Positions 15,227-25,168 of a stretch of DNA of 64,000 nucleotides are shown here, piece after piece. The notes under the pieces are model-generated. The model worked only from the letters and a program-made list of their open reading frames with translations. It was not told the origin of the DNA and made no database searches. The translations under genes and the position numbers were made by a program. Location: the NCBI GenBank assembly GCA_963204915.1, contig CAUJHS010000082.1, positions 124,001-188,000 on the forward strand. Reading direction: 5' to 3'. Source of the DNA: Planctomycetota bacterium. Its GTDB lineage: Bacteria; Planctomycetota; Planctomycetia; Pirellulales; Pirellulaceae. Each line of letters opens with the position of its first letter. Within the stretch, counting starts at the first letter, position 1.

Positions 15227-16966
15227 ATGACTACTCCAGTTGCGGTTGGCGTTGATGCGGGTGTAACGAATACCGCAATGGCTTGGATCAACCGCACGGG
15301 GCATTCCGAGATGCTCCGCGATCGGGAGGGAAACCGGTTTTTGCCCAGCTTGGTTTTCTTTGACGATCAGAAGTTTTCCGTCGGAGAAGAGGCGCGCTTG
15401 CGCGGCTCTCGCAAGATGGACTACGTGGGCCGAATGGCGAAACTAGCCCTTGGCCGTTCTTTGCATGCTCTCCCCATTCGCGGCGAGTACTTTCCTCCGG
15501 AAGTGATTCACGCCTGCTTGCTGCATCATGTTCACCTCGAGTTGGAAACGCGGTTCCAAGGACACTACCGCGCCGTATTGACCGCCCCTGCGTTCTTCGG
15601 AGAGCTGCGGCGGAAGGCGGTCGCCGATGCCGCCGAAATGGCGGGTTTGCAGGTCGTTGAACTCCTCAACGAACCGACGGCGGCGGCGCTTGCGTTTGGA
15701 GAACACACGGGCTATCTCTCTCAGACGGGCGCGCCCCTGCAGCATTTGCGGGTGCTGGTGTACAACCTGAATGGGTTCACGTTCGAGACGACGTTGCTCG
15801 ATCTGTCGCAGGCGGGCGTGCACACCTTGGCTGTTGACGGCGACTTGGCGCTGGGGGGATTCTGCTGGGATGAACGACTCGCCGACTGCGCCGCCGAGTT
15901 GTTCATTCGCAAGTACGGAATTGATCCGCGCGACAACCCTCATTCTCAGCAGCAGTTGCTCGCCCGAGTGCAACACGCCAAACATTCGTTGGGAATGCGG
16001 CAATCGGCGCATTTTCCCCTTCAATGCGACGGCAAGACGCTGGAAGTTACGCTGACGCGCGACGAGTTTCACCGCGCGACTGACGATCTGCTGGAACGTA
16101 CCGTCGAGATCGTTCAAGGCATGCTTGCCAACGCGGGGCTCGACTGGCCGCTGGTGGATCGGATCTTACTCACGGGCGGCGCCACGCAAATGCCCGTCGT
16201 GCAAAACCGTTTGCGCGAGCTGAGCGGCCAAGACCCCGATTGCACGGTGCATCCGAACGAAGCAATGGCTCGCGGCGCCGCGCTTTACGCCAGGTATCTG
16301 CTGGAGCGCAGTTCGGTGAACGCCGCGGCATCGAAGTTTCAGATTAATCACGTCGCCACCCGTGCTTTGGGTATTCAAAGCGTCGACGCCAAAACCGGCA
16401 AGAAGTTTAACAAAGTTTTGATTCCACGCGGTTCGCATCTGCCCGCCAAGGCGACCGAGAAGTTTATCGTACATCCGGAACGAACCAAGGACGTAGTCAT
16501 TACGATCCTTGAAGGCGAACAGGACGACGCCAGCCAGTGTCAAATTGTCGGACGCGCCGTAATCAAAGACGTGCCCCAGGACTTGTCCGATGAATGGCCC
16601 GTCGTCGTCACGTTTGAGCATACGGCCAGCGGACGTCTCCAAGTGGAGGCGCGACTATGTTATACCGATCGCGCCGTCCGGCTCGACCTGACGCATACGG
16701 TGGGCTTATCGGCGGCGCAGCGGCGACGTTGGCGCGATTTGATCGAAGCCCAAGCGCCCTTTGCCGACTTCCAGGACGAGCTGCATCGGAAACGCAGTAT
16801 CCCGATAGCGTATGCGACATCGTCGCCGGCCGAACCACCTCAGGAGCCGGCCGTTGAGGCTAGTGATAAACTTCTCGACCGGGCGCGTGTGTGGCTGCAG
16901 CGACTTTCACCCTTGACCGACCATGACGCCCGAGCGGCGCCGCCGGCTGCATCGCCGCCGGGTTAG
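15227..16966 (+). CDS. Hsp70-family protein with divergent nucleotide-binding loop
   Basis: A 579-residue protein with the actin/Hsp70 ATPase fold: phosphate-1 loop VGVDAGVTNTAMAWI, linker motif LLNEPTAAALAFG, adenosine motif LLTGGATQMPVVQ and AMARGAALYARYLL. The phosphate-2 motif, normally close to DLGGGTFD, reads NLNGFTFE, so the aspartate and two glycines are replaced. Residues about 380-490 resemble a beta-sandwich substrate domain (NKVLIPRGSHLPAKATEKF); the C-terminus is proline/alanine-rich rather than a DnaK lid. It is shorter than DnaK and is not a housekeeping chaperone. It has its own sigma-54 promoter and is followed after 3 nt by the di-iron/beta-lactamase-fold gene, suggesting a joint role. 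ATPase activity is uncertain. Confidence 0.88.
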   Translation: MTTPVAVGVDAGVTNTAMAWINRTGHSEMLRDREGNRFLPSLVFFDDQKFSVGEEARLRGSRKMDYVGRMAKLALGRSLHALPIRGEYFPPEVIHACLLHHVHLELETRFQGHYRAVLTAPAFFGELRRKAVADAAEMAGLQVVELLNEPTAAALAFGEHTGYLSQTGAPLQHLRVLVYNLNGFTFETTLLDLSQAGVHTLAVDGDLALGGFCWDERLADCAAELFIRKYGIDPRDNPHSQQQLLARVQHAKHSLGMRQSAHFPLQCDGKTLEVTLTRDEFHRATDDLLERTVEIVQGMLANAGLDWPLVDRILLTGGATQMPVVQNRLRELSGQDPDCTVHPNEAMARGAALYARYLLERSSVNAAASKFQINHVATRALGIQSVDAKTGKKFNKVLIPRGSHLPAKATEKFIVHPERTKDVVITILEGEQDDASQCQIVGRAVIKDVPQDLSDEWPVVVTFEHTASGRLQVEARLCYTDRAVRLDLTHTVGLSAAQRRRWRDLIEAQAPFADFQDELHRKRSIPIAYATSSPAEPPQEPAVEASDKLLDRARVWLQRLSPLTDHDARAAPPAASPPG

Positions 16967-16969
16967 CCG

Positions 16970-18271
16970 TTGCGGACGGATCGCGGTAACTACTTTGAAG
17001 AGCTAGGCAGCGATTTGGCGTCATACGTTCGGTTCTGTGCCTCCCGCGTCGTTCGGTTTTCTGCATTCCAAGAACTTTATGGCGTGCGCGAGAGAGGACT
17101 CCTGCGTCGCCGCCAGCAGAAGGACATCCCCGTGTCGCCTCCCGCCGAACATCAACCTCCGCCGCCAGCCACGGCTCCGCTGAAAGTCGGGCCGGATTGC
17201 TGGATGGTGGGGCATCGCAATCCGCACTCGCTATTGCAGTGCAACACCTATTTGCGAATCTTCGACCAAGGCGCGCCGCTGCACGTATGCGCCGATCCTG
17301 GATCACAGATTGATTTTCCGGTGTTGCAGGAGAATATTCGGCGTCTGATTGGCGATCTGAGCGAAGTGCACGCGTTCACGCTGAACCATCAAGATCCGGA
17401 CGTCGTCGGAAACTCACCCTCTTTTTGCGAAGCGAATCCGCAGATTCAAACGGTGGTGTCCGAAGATGTTTGGCGACTCGTGCAGCACTTGTCGTTCAGG
17501 CCGGGTAAGGTGCGGTTCGCCAATGCCGAACGCAAGCCGCGCATCGAGTGGGGTGGAGGCCGGAATTGGCGATTAGTGCCCACCCCGTTTTGCCATTTTC
17601 GGGGCGCGATGGCGTTTTATGATCCAGAGCTTCGCACGTTGTTCAGCGGCGACTTGTTCGGAGGATTGAACCAACTGGGTCGCGTGCATTTGTTCGCGGA
17701 AGAGAGCGACTGGGTCGGCGTAGCGCAGTTTCACCAAATCTACATGCCGACTCGCGAGGCGCTGAGATACGCGGTGCGGCAGATTCGCGCCTTGAAGCCA
17801 GCCGTCGAGGTGATCGCGCCTCAGCATGGCCACGTCATTTCAGGCGATCGCGTGCCTGAATTCCTTGATCGCATGTACGATCTGCTGGTCGGCGTGGATT
17901 TATTGGCGACGGGCCTCGACACCACATACCTGAAGTCCTACGCCCAAGTGATGTCGCAGCTGGTCACGTGGACGGCCGACATCATGGGGCGCAGTGAAGT
18001 GCTAACCCGCTTGGCAAATCCCGCCATTGATGACGATTTCGAATCGCTCGTGCATATTCAAGGCAACGACGTGCGTCTGGAGCGCGAAGGTTATTCGGCG
18101 CTGGTCAAAGCATTTGACCGCCTGTCGCGTGGCGAGCCAAGCGAATTCGCCAATGAAATGCGCAGTCTGATACTTTCGATGTGTGCGGAACGCGGACTTC
18201 CGATTCCGCCCGTCGGCGTGGGCGTTGAAGAGCCTGGCGGCATGGGGTCGTCTACGTTGTCGCCGAGGTAA
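16970..18271 (+). CDS. Metallo-beta-lactamase-fold protein of the flavodiiron/ODP type
   Basis: A 433-residue protein. After a variable, basic N-terminus (1-60) and a proline-rich linker, residues about 70-310 match the oxygen-binding di-iron (ODP) branch of the metallo-beta-lactamase fold: HQDPD at 140-144 in place of HxExD, His209 (FCHFRGAMAFYD), Asp228 (FSGDLFGG) and a PQHGHV histidine near 286. The first ligand set has Asp for Glu and lacks the usual following His, so the metal site may be altered. There is no flavodoxin domain; the C-terminal 120 residues are helical and unrecognised. The TTG start at 16970, 3 nt after the Hsp70-like stop, is uncertain. Family members reduce or sense O2 or NO; a sensor role here is inference. 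Confidence 0.8.
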   Translation: MRTDRGNYFEELGSDLASYVRFCASRVVRFSAFQELYGVRERGLLRRRQQKDIPVSPPAEHQPPPPATAPLKVGPDCWMVGHRNPHSLLQCNTYLRIFDQGAPLHVCADPGSQIDFPVLQENIRRLIGDLSEVHAFTLNHQDPDVVGNSPSFCEANPQIQTVVSEDVWRLVQHLSFRPGKVRFANAERKPRIEWGGGRNWRLVPTPFCHFRGAMAFYDPELRTLFSGDLFGGLNQLGRVHLFAEESDWVGVAQFHQIYMPTREALRYAVRQIRALKPAVEVIAPQHGHVISGDRVPEFLDRMYDLLVGVDLLATGLDTTYLKSYAQVMSQLVTWTADIMGRSEVLTRLANPAIDDDFESLVHIQGNDVRLEREGYSALVKAFDRLSRGEPSEFANEMRSLILSMCAERGLPIPPVGVGVEEPGGMGSSTLSPR

Positions 18272-18484
18272 TTTGGAAGTCGGTTATCGTCGGGAAGCGA
18301 CGAAGCCTTCGGCGGGGCGAAGGAACGTCAATCTTGACCGTTCCGCGCTGGACCGGTCTATTTGGAGAGGCGCCGCGTCTGGCCCTGACGCGATGGCCGC
18401 TGGTCGATTCCTTCGACCGTTCCCCTGGGTGGCTCAATAGGGCGGTTCTCCTTAGCAAACCAGAGAGGAGCGCTTCGTCCTGCC

Positions 18485-21181
18485 ATGGCGATTCGCAACT
18501 TGAACAAAATTTTCCGGCCGAAGAGCATCGCCGTCGTCGGCGCGAGTGAAAAGCCGTTGGCCGTCGGGCATGTGGTTTTGAAGAACCTGATCGAAAGCGG
18601 GTTCTCAGGCCCGATTTATCCGATCAATCCAAAGCACAAACAACTCCTGAACTTGCCGGTGTTCCCAAACGTGGGCGCGTTGCCGGAGTGTCCTGACCTT
18701 GCCGTAATTTGCACGCCTGCGGCGACGGTTCCCGACGTCGTGCGCCAATGCGGCGAGGCGGGCGTGCGGGGGATTATCATTATTTCCGCAGGCTTTCGCG
18801 AAGTCGGCCCCGAAGGGGCGGCGCTCGAAGAAGCGGTCAAGGCCGAGGCGGCAAGGTTCGACGGGTTACGCATTGTCGGCCCCAATTGCGTGGGCGTGCT
18901 TGCGCCCCACGCCAAGATGAATGCGAGTTTTGCCCATGGTTTTCCCAAGCGGGGCCATGTGGCGTTTCTTTCACAGTCGGGGGCGCTCTGTACCTCGGTG
19001 CTGGACTGGGCCCTGGAAGGCGGAATGGGTTTTTCGCACTTCGTCTCCATTGGGAATTCGATCGATGTGGGAATGGGCGATTTGATCGACTATTTCGCCA
19101 ACGATGGCCTGACAGAAGCCATTATCTTGTATGCCGAATCGGTTACCGACCCGCGCAAATTCCTTTCGGCGGCCCGCGCCTTCACGCGCCGCAAGCCAAT
19201 CATCGCATACAAAGCCGGGCGGTTCGCGCAGTCGGCTAAGGCGGCCGCCTCGCACACGGGGGCGTTGGCCGGCGTCGACGCCGTTTACGAGGCCGCCTTT
19301 CATCGAGCCGGAATCGTCCGCGTGTTCGATGTCGTGTCGATGTTCTATTGCGCCGAAGTGTTGGCCCGTGGCAAGACGCCCCGCGGCGACCGACTGGCGA
19401 TCGTTACCAATGCCGGCGGCCCCGGCGTAATGGCCACCGATGCGCTCTTAGCGCGCGGCGGCCAACTCGCCACGCTTTCCGCGAATTCGATGGAGGAATT
19501 GAACGACTGCCTTCCTCCCGTTTGGTCGCATGGCAATCCGATTGACGTCATTGGCGATGCCGACTCGCTCCGGTTTGCGCGAGCCTTGGAGATCGTGCTC
19601 GATGATTCCGGCGTGGACGCCGTACTGGTGATTCTGACGCCGCAGGCCATGACCGATCCGACTTTGACGGCGCAAGAGGTCGCGCGTGTCGCAAAGCGGT
19701 CGCAAAAGCCGGTGCTCACCGCATGGATGGGAGGTCAAATGGTGCGCGAAGGGATTCGCGTGCTTGACGCGGCGGGCGTTCCCACCTGCACCTTTCCTGA
19801 GGAGGCCGTTGGCGCGTTCATGGCCTTGGTGCAATACGCTCGCAGCCGTGAAACGCTTTACGAAACGCCGCGAGACGTTCCGTTGACCTTCTCGCACGAT
19901 CGCGCCGCGTCGCGTGCGGTGTTCCAGTCGCTTGCGGCGAGCGAGAAGGACATGCTTTCGGAAATCACCTCCAAAGCCCTGCTCGAAGCGTACCACGTTC
20001 CCGTCACGTCGACGCTGGCGGCGCGGACATCGCAAGAAGCGGTGCAGCGAGCCGAACAGCTTGGTTATCCTGTCGTGCTCAAAGTATACTCGCCCGACAT
20101 TACGCACAAAACCGAGGTCAACGGCGTCATGTTGAACCTTGCAACGGCGGCCGACGTTTCGGCGGCGTATGACCGCATCGTCCAGAATGTTCGCGAAAGA
20201 AGGCCCCAGGCGAGAATTGAAGGCGTAACCGTGCAGCCCATGGCCGCCATTCCCGGCGGAGTTGAGTTGATCGTGGGCGTCAAACGGGACCCCGTGTTTG
20301 GAGCGGTGTTGTTGGTTGGCGCAGGCGGTGTGACCGCAGAACTATTTCAAGATTGCGCCCTGGAGTTGCCTCCGCTTAGCGAACGCTTGGCGCGACGCAT
20401 GCTTGAGTCGCTTCGCAGCTGGCCTTTGCTGCAAGGCTATCGCGGTCGCCCGCGCGTGAACATTGAACGTTTAATCGAGGTGCTCATGCGCGTGTCGTAT
20501 CTGGCGGCCGACTATCCGGAAATCCAAGAGTTGGACATTAACCCGTTGCTGGTTGGCAAGGACGACTTGGTAGCGGTCGATGCGCGCGTGCTGTTGGACC
20601 GCGCTGCGTTGTCACACCCTGCGCGTCCCTATTCGCATTTGGCCATCCGGCCCTATCCTGAGGAGTGGGTGCGACAGGCGACTTTGGAGGATGGCACGCG
20701 CGTCCTGCTGCGTCCGATCAAGCCGGAAGACGAACCGATGTGGCACGAGCTTCTGGCGAATTGTTCGCGCGAGTCACTGTGGTTTCGCTTTCGGTACGTT
20801 TTCAAGGGCAGCACGCACGACATGGCGACGCGGTACTGCTACATCGACTACGATCGCGAAATTGCGATTGTGGCCGAACTGGAAGTCGAGGGTCGGCGAC
20901 AGCTGATCGGCGTGCTCAGGCTGGTGTCCGACGCGGACCATCGAGACGCGGAATATGCGATCCTGGTGGTCGACGCATGGCAGGGCAAGGGGCTAGGTGG
21001 AATTCTGACGGACTTTGGTTTGGAGATTTGCAAGGCCTGGGGTATTCGACGCGTCGTCGCCGAAACGTCGCCCGACAATAACCGGATGTTGCACGTTTTC
21101 AGAACGCGCGAATTTACGCTCGACTATAACACCTGTCAGGATGTCGTCCTCGGCTGGAAAGAATTGGAAGGCCATGGATAA
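18485..21181 (+). CDS. ADP-forming acyl-CoA synthetase fused to GNAT acetyltransferase (PatZ-like)
   Basis: An 898-residue fusion. Residues 1-130 form a CoA-binding Rossmann domain (VVGASEKPLAVGHVVL), 150-460 the succinyl-CoA-synthetase-like domains with the phosphohistidine His257 (ASHTGALAG), 470-710 an ATP-grasp domain (YPVVLKVYSPDITHKTEVNG, the family motif), and 730-890 a GNAT domain with the acetyl-CoA loop WQGKGLGG near 832. This layout is that of Pat/PatZ-type proteins, in which the synthetase part may be catalytic or regulatory and the GNAT part acetylates protein lysines. His257 is intact, so acyl-CoA synthesis from ADP/ATP is possible. A GAGAGGAG sequence precedes ATG 18485. Its last 8 nt overlap the thiolase start. 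Confidence 0.92.
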   Translation: MAIRNLNKIFRPKSIAVVGASEKPLAVGHVVLKNLIESGFSGPIYPINPKHKQLLNLPVFPNVGALPECPDLAVICTPAATVPDVVRQCGEAGVRGIIIISAGFREVGPEGAALEEAVKAEAARFDGLRIVGPNCVGVLAPHAKMNASFAHGFPKRGHVAFLSQSGALCTSVLDWALEGGMGFSHFVSIGNSIDVGMGDLIDYFANDGLTEAIILYAESVTDPRKFLSAARAFTRRKPIIAYKAGRFAQSAKAAASHTGALAGVDAVYEAAFHRAGIVRVFDVVSMFYCAEVLARGKTPRGDRLAIVTNAGGPGVMATDALLARGGQLATLSANSMEELNDCLPPVWSHGNPIDVIGDADSLRFARALEIVLDDSGVDAVLVILTPQAMTDPTLTAQEVARVAKRSQKPVLTAWMGGQMVREGIRVLDAAGVPTCTFPEEAVGAFMALVQYARSRETLYETPRDVPLTFSHDRAASRAVFQSLAASEKDMLSEITSKALLEAYHVPVTSTLAARTSQEAVQRAEQLGYPVVLKVYSPDITHKTEVNGVMLNLATAADVSAAYDRIVQNVRERRPQARIEGVTVQPMAAIPGGVELIVGVKRDPVFGAVLLVGAGGVTAELFQDCALELPPLSERLARRMLESLRSWPLLQGYRGRPRVNIERLIEVLMRVSYLAADYPEIQELDINPLLVGKDDLVAVDARVLLDRAALSHPARPYSHLAIRPYPEEWVRQATLEDGTRVLLRPIKPEDEPMWHELLANCSRESLWFRFRYVFKGSTHDMATRYCYIDYDREIAIVAELEVEGRRQLIGVLRLVSDADHRDAEYAILVVDAWQGKGLGGILTDFGLEICKAWGIRRVVAETSPDNNRMLHVFRTREFTLDYNTCQDVVLGWKELEGHG

Positions 21182-22364
21182 CGCATTTCTGTTGTCTGGC
21201 GCGCGTACGCCGCTTGGCGCTCTGGGAGGCGCCTTCGCTTCGACGCCAGCTCCCGAACTTGGCGCTGTCGCCCTGCGCGCCGCGATCGAACGAGCAAAAA
21301 TTCAACCGCAAGATCTTGACGAAGTCATCATGGGCAACGTCGTTGGCGCCGGCCTAGGACAAAATCCGGCTCGGCAAGCGGCCATCAAATCGGGCGTGCC
21401 TGTCTCCGTGGGAGCGGTGACGATCAACAAAGTATGCGGCTCTGGATTGAAGGCCGTCATGCTTGCCGAGCAGGCGATCCGCGCTGGCGACGCCCATCTC
21501 GTGGCGGCAGGCGGAATGGAAAACATGACGCTTGCTCCCTATCTCTTGCCCCGCGCACGACAGGGTTATCGCCTGGGACACGGGCAAGTTTTGGACGCCA
21601 TGATCCACGATGGTCTGTGGGACGCGTACGGACACCAACCCATGGGCGTCTACGGCGACCAGTGCGCCGTGCAACACCACTTAACCAAACAGGAGCAAGA
21701 CGACTTCGCGGTACGGTCATTCACGCGGGCAAGGCAGGCTCAGCAACAAGGTGTGTTCGAGGCTGAGATTGCGCCCGTCGTTGTGAAGACAAAACACGGC
21801 GACACGATCGTGAGTCATGATGAATCGCTTGAGCGGTTCCACGAAGAAAAGCTGCGCCAGTTGACTCCCGCATTCGACGTTGCAGGCACGGTGACTGCCG
21901 GAAACGCTTCGAGTATTAACGATGGGGCGGCCGCTGTGGTGGTTGCATCGGGAAAGCGATGTGCGGACGCGGGGTTAAAGCCACTGGCCCGGATCGTAGC
22001 TTCAACAACGTTCAGCCAGCAGCCCGAACGGTTCACGACCGCTCCCCTTGGCGCTCTCGTCAAGCTGTTAGACAAGGTCCAATGGTCAGTCGAGGCCACC
22101 GACCTGTTTGAAATCAATGAAGCATTCGCCGCGGTGGCCCTCGTGGCGGAACGCCACTTGAACATTCCACCCGAGAAGGTGAACATTTACGGCGGCGCGA
22201 TCGCGCTGGGACATCCGATTGGCGCCAGCGGAGCGCGGATTCTGGTCACGTTATTGACGGCGCTGCGGCTCACGGGGGGACGGCGCGGCGTCGCGTGTCT
22301 CTGCATTGGCGGGGGCGAAGCCGTGGCAATGGCCGTCGAACGTGTGAGCGACCTGTCGGACTGA
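21174..22364 (+). CDS. Acetyl-CoA acetyltransferase (thiolase)
   Basis: A 396-residue thiolase with all catalytic residues: nucleophile Cys88 ([11 protein letters not shown]), His347 in [16 protein letters not shown], Cys377 (CIGGGEAVA) and the NEAFAAVA helix. The length and the GGMENM motif fit biosynthetic or degradative acetoacetyl-CoA thiolases. ATG 21174 overlaps the preceding gene's stop (ATGGATAA), so the two are translationally coupled. With the acyl-CoA synthetase/GNAT fusion, it suggests a unit that makes, condenses and senses acetyl-CoA. No adjacent hydroxyacyl-CoA dehydrogenase or polyester gene identifies the pathway. Confidence 0.95.
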   Translation: MDNAFLLSGARTPLGALGGAFASTPAPELGAVALRAAIERAKIQPQDLDEVIMGNVVGAGLGQNPARQAAIKSGVPVSVGAVTINKVCGSGLKAVMLAEQAIRAGDAHLVAAGGMENMTLAPYLLPRARQGYRLGHGQVLDAMIHDGLWDAYGHQPMGVYGDQCAVQHHLTKQEQDDFAVRSFTRARQAQQQGVFEAEIAPVVVKTKHGDTIVSHDESLERFHEEKLRQLTPAFDVAGTVTAGNASSINDGAAAVVVASGKRCADAGLKPLARIVASTTFSQQPERFTTAPLGALVKLLDKVQWSVEATDLFEINEAFAAVALVAERHLNIPPEKVNIYGGAIALGHPIGASGARILVTLLTALRLTGGRRGVACLCIGGGEAVAMAVERVSDLSD

Positions 22365-22426
22365 CGCCACAATGCCTCCCTGGCGCCATGACTTGGCCAA
22401 GATGTGTTTATTCGGAGTCAAAGAGA

Positions 22427-22942
22427 ATGCTTGTCGGCGTATTTGCAGATTCGCACGATCATTTGGATAACCTGCGCCTGGCCGTCGAGCAGTTCAATCG
22501 CGCGGGTTGTGAGGTGGTCTTGTTCGCGGGTGATCTTGTATCCACATTTGCCGTGCCTCCGCTGCGAAAGCTCGCGTGCCCGCTGGTCGGTTGCTTCGGT
22601 GATAACGAGGGCAACAAAGCGGGCCTGTACGCGGGCATTGGAATTGTGGGAACGCTGGGCGAAGCGCCGGTTCGTTATGTTGGGCGCGATGGTACGCGTT
22701 TTATGATCGTCCACATGGAACGACAAGCTCGGGGAATATCGGAAGATTTCGACGTTTTTATCTATGGTCACACGCACAAGCCTGTGGTTCATCTCGATGA
22801 ATTGGGACGGCTTTTTTTGAATCCCGGTGAGACAAGCGGTTGGACGTTTCGCCGGCCGACGATAGCGCTCCTAGAGACGCAGACCAAGCACGTCGAAATC
22901 ATCGAACTCCGGCAAGCGCAGGTTGATGCGTCAGTTGGCTAA
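22427..22942 (+). CDS. YfcE/MJ0936-type metallophosphoesterase
   Basis: A 171-residue calcineurin-like phosphoesterase of the small YfcE type. Metal ligands are visible: Asp8 and His10 (VGVFADSHDH), Asp in FAGDLVS, Asn in FGDNEGN, His in VHMER and the HxH pair GHTHKP, followed by LFLNPGE. These enzymes hydrolyse phosphodiesters in vitro; natural substrates are mostly unknown. ATG 22427 is chosen because the protein then starts at its first beta strand, as in the family; an AAAGAG box precedes it. Confidence 0.92.
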   Translation: MLVGVFADSHDHLDNLRLAVEQFNRAGCEVVLFAGDLVSTFAVPPLRKLACPLVGCFGDNEGNKAGLYAGIGIVGTLGEAPVRYVGRDGTRFMIVHMERQARGISEDFDVFIYGHTHKPVVHLDELGRLFLNPGETSGWTFRRPTIALLETQTKHVEIIELRQAQVDASVG

Positions 22943-23224
22943 ACCTGGGCCCGATTTTTGCAAGCTGGGCGTGGCGGCACACACGGCGCGCCAACTCGCA
23001 CGCACCGGCCTGGCAATTTCATGCTGCATCTGCACGATCTTGCAGATCAGGACCCTTGCATAGCCTGGCGGCGCGCTGCGGCACGGTGGACTTTTCCGAT
23101 AAAACCCCTGGAACCGGCTGGCGGTCGCAGTTTTTCGCGTCTTGACCGAGGCCATGGCCCGCGGGTTGCGTAGTGAACCACCATCGCTCACTTCCTACTG
23201 TGGATTTCCAGCGGGGCTTTTACC

Positions 23225-23722
23225 ATGAAAGATCCCTTGATCACGGACGATGCCGCTCTCGCGTCCATGAAGCGAGGGCGGCACGAACGTAAACCGCTAA
23301 CGCCCGAACCGGCTAAAGACACGCTCTCGGTGGCCCTAGCCGACGACGAACCGGAGATTCTCGGCTTTCTGGAACGCGTCGTTTCCCACTGCGGTTATCG
23401 AATTGTCGCGAGCGCCGAAAACGGCCGCGAGTTGCTTGAAAAGTGCCGGGCCGCCCGGCCTGATCTCATTATCACCGATGTTCGCATGCCCGAGATGACG
23501 GGCTTGGAGGCGGTCGCGGCGTTTGAGGCGGAATTGCCGACGCCGGTGATTCTCCTTTCGGCCCAGCACGCGCCGGAAGCCCATGAGGCGCCGCATCCGG
23601 AATATGTCCTAAGTCATCTGTTGAAGCCGTTCAAACGAGCGGACATCGAAGCGGCTTTGCGACGCGCCATGACGCATATTTGCGAGTTGCGTTTGCATCC
23701 CCGACGCACGCGCACGGCGTAA
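23225..23722 (+). CDS. Stand-alone response-regulator receiver protein
   Basis: A 165-residue protein with a variable 35-residue N-terminus and a receiver domain (about 36-150): acidic pair in VALADDEPE, phosphoacceptor Asp in ITDVRMPEMTG, Ser in the switch position (LLSAQ), Lys in LLKPFKRAD. The C-terminus (LRLHPRRTRTA) is short and basic, with no DNA-binding output domain. The arrangement resembles ANTAR-less phosphotransfer or CheY-type regulators. No kinase gene is adjacent. It sits 280 nt beyond the phosphoesterase gene and is convergent with the VWA-like gene. Confidence 0.88.
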   Translation: MKDPLITDDAALASMKRGRHERKPLTPEPAKDTLSVALADDEPEILGFLERVVSHCGYRIVASAENGRELLEKCRAARPDLIITDVRMPEMTGLEAVAAFEAELPTPVILLSAQHAPEAHEAPHPEYVLSHLLKPFKRADIEAALRRAMTHICELRLHPRRTRTA

Positions 23723-23815
23723 GCGAGCATTACGTCCCATGGCGTCGCCTTTCCACGATGAGGAGCATTCAAGGAAGCCGCAAGACGTCGTCGCATCGCG
23801 AGGAGACGATCGCAA

Positions 23816-25168
23816 TTACGACTGCCCTGTGGACAGCATGCGCACGACGAGCCCATAGGGCGGTTTGAAGTCAGGATCGACATATCCTAACAGCCCCCAC
23901 AGAACCCGGTATGGCGGTTCGCGGGCGGGATAACTGATGTAGCCGTCGGTGAGAACCAACACGGCGTCCACTTCGGGGTCTTCCGCCAAATAGTGCATCG
24001 CAGGACACATATCGCTGTAGCCGAAGCCGGCGACGTGAAACTCCGCCAACCGCTGCGGTTCGACCCACTGGTCGCTCGTCACTTCAATATCGCACTGGAC
24101 GACATGCACGTCCGAAACCCCTGAGGCTTCGCAAAACGTCGCAATGGCGCCAAGGGCTCTGGGGAGATAATCCACCATCGAACCGCTCGTGTCGAGCACG
24201 ACGTGCAACGTCCAGCCGTCGCGCCGTCGGCCCGGCAGTACGACATCGCTGCGATTACCGCTACGGCGTGAGGGCCGAGCGTACGACCGTTCTCCAGGAG
24301 CTACGGCGTCCATCCAACGCTGAAGCGCCAATTCCCACGGGGTGTGGTATGCATCACGCACCGCTTGCATAAGGGCTGCGCCGCGCTGCGGTTCGGGCAG
24401 ATCGGAGGGCGCGTCGGCCGCGTCAATCTTCGATTTCAATTGGCCAAGGCTTGCAGCCTTAGCCGCCGCTTTGCGCACCTCGTCTTGCAGTCTCTGGCGG
24501 AGTCGCGGCGAAACTTCAGGCTCGAACTCGTCTTCGCGCGTCGGCGGCAAAACGTCGCCGCGAAGTAAGTCGGGGTCGGGCGACTGTGGTTCGGGCTCGG
24601 GGGTGGGCTCCACAAGCCCCGCCTCTTCCAGCGCTCGTGATAAGACCGATCGCTGGGCGCGAGATCGAGTTCGAGCGTGCGTCACGCTCCAACATTGCAA
24701 CTCGTCTGACGCATTGCCCGACTGGCTCAGTTCCACGATCAAATGCTCCAGCGATTTTTCGCGAGCGCCGGGCATGTCTAAGCCGTCAAGCGGCGGATCA
24801 CGCTCCAATTCTTCACGCAACATATCGTTGATGATGTAGTCATGGGCGAAGTTCACAAGCAGGGGATGGGCGCCCTCCTCCCGGCCATGGGTGTTCAATG
24901 CCAAGTGGAGCAACTCATGTGCGACGACGAATGCGGCGTCCGCCATCGGAACTCGAGCGAATACCTCCGGATTGACCAACATCAACCCCGACGACGCGAC
25001 CGCCGCAACTTGCACGCGCGGCGAAGCTTTGATACGTGTGAGTCGCGCCAGGCCGGCCAGATGCGGCAAACTGGCGCTGGCCAGACGCAGCGCTTGCTTG
25101 GCTCGTTGGAGCGCCAATTTATCGGTTTGGGTCTTCAGTTCATGCGGTTCACTTGGTTCAACGGTCAT
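23816..25168 (-). CDS. DUF2201-type putative metallopeptidase with VWA-like domain
   Basis: A 450-residue protein. Residues 20-150 form a zinc-peptidase-like domain with HELLH at 84-88 and a downstream NFAHDYIIND segment as in DUF2201 proteins. A charged, proline-rich linker follows (about 190-240). The last 150 residues are VWA-like, with the metal-site motif VVLDTSGSM and a later LVLTDGYISYP. DUF2201/VWA proteins are commonly paired with MoxR ATPases, which are thought to remodel or load metal into VWA partners. Its ATG overlaps the upstream double-MoxR gene's stop by ATGA, so the two are coupled. Whether HELLH is proteolytically active is unknown. Confidence 0.9.
   Translation of the reverse strand: MTVEPSEPHELKTQTDKLALQRAKQALRLASASLPHLAGLARLTRIKASPRVQVAAVASSGLMLVNPEVFARVPMADAAFVVAHELLHLALNTHGREEGAHPLLVNFAHDYIINDMLREELERDPPLDGLDMPGAREKSLEHLIVELSQSGNASDELQCWSVTHARTRSRAQRSVLSRALEEAGLVEPTPEPEPQSPDPDLLRGDVLPPTREDEFEPEVSPRLRQRLQDEVRKAAAKAASLGQLKSKIDAADAPSDLPEPQRGAALMQAVRDAYHTPWELALQRWMDAVAPGERSYARPSRRSGNRSDVVLPGRRRDGWTLHVVLDTSGSMVDYLPRALGAIATFCEASGVSDVHVVQCDIEVTSDQWVEPQRLAEFHVAGFGYSDMCPAMHYLAEDPEVDAVLVLTDGYISYPAREPPYRVLWGLLGYVDPDFKPPYGLVVRMLSTGQS

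Noticed and set aside
15443-16117. 224-codon antisense frame across the Hsp70-like gene
   Set aside because: Shadow frame; the sense strand has the conserved ATPase motifs.
19448-20107. 219-codon antisense frame across the acyl-CoA synthetase gene
   Set aside because: Shadow of a gene with clear ATP-grasp and CoA-binding motifs.
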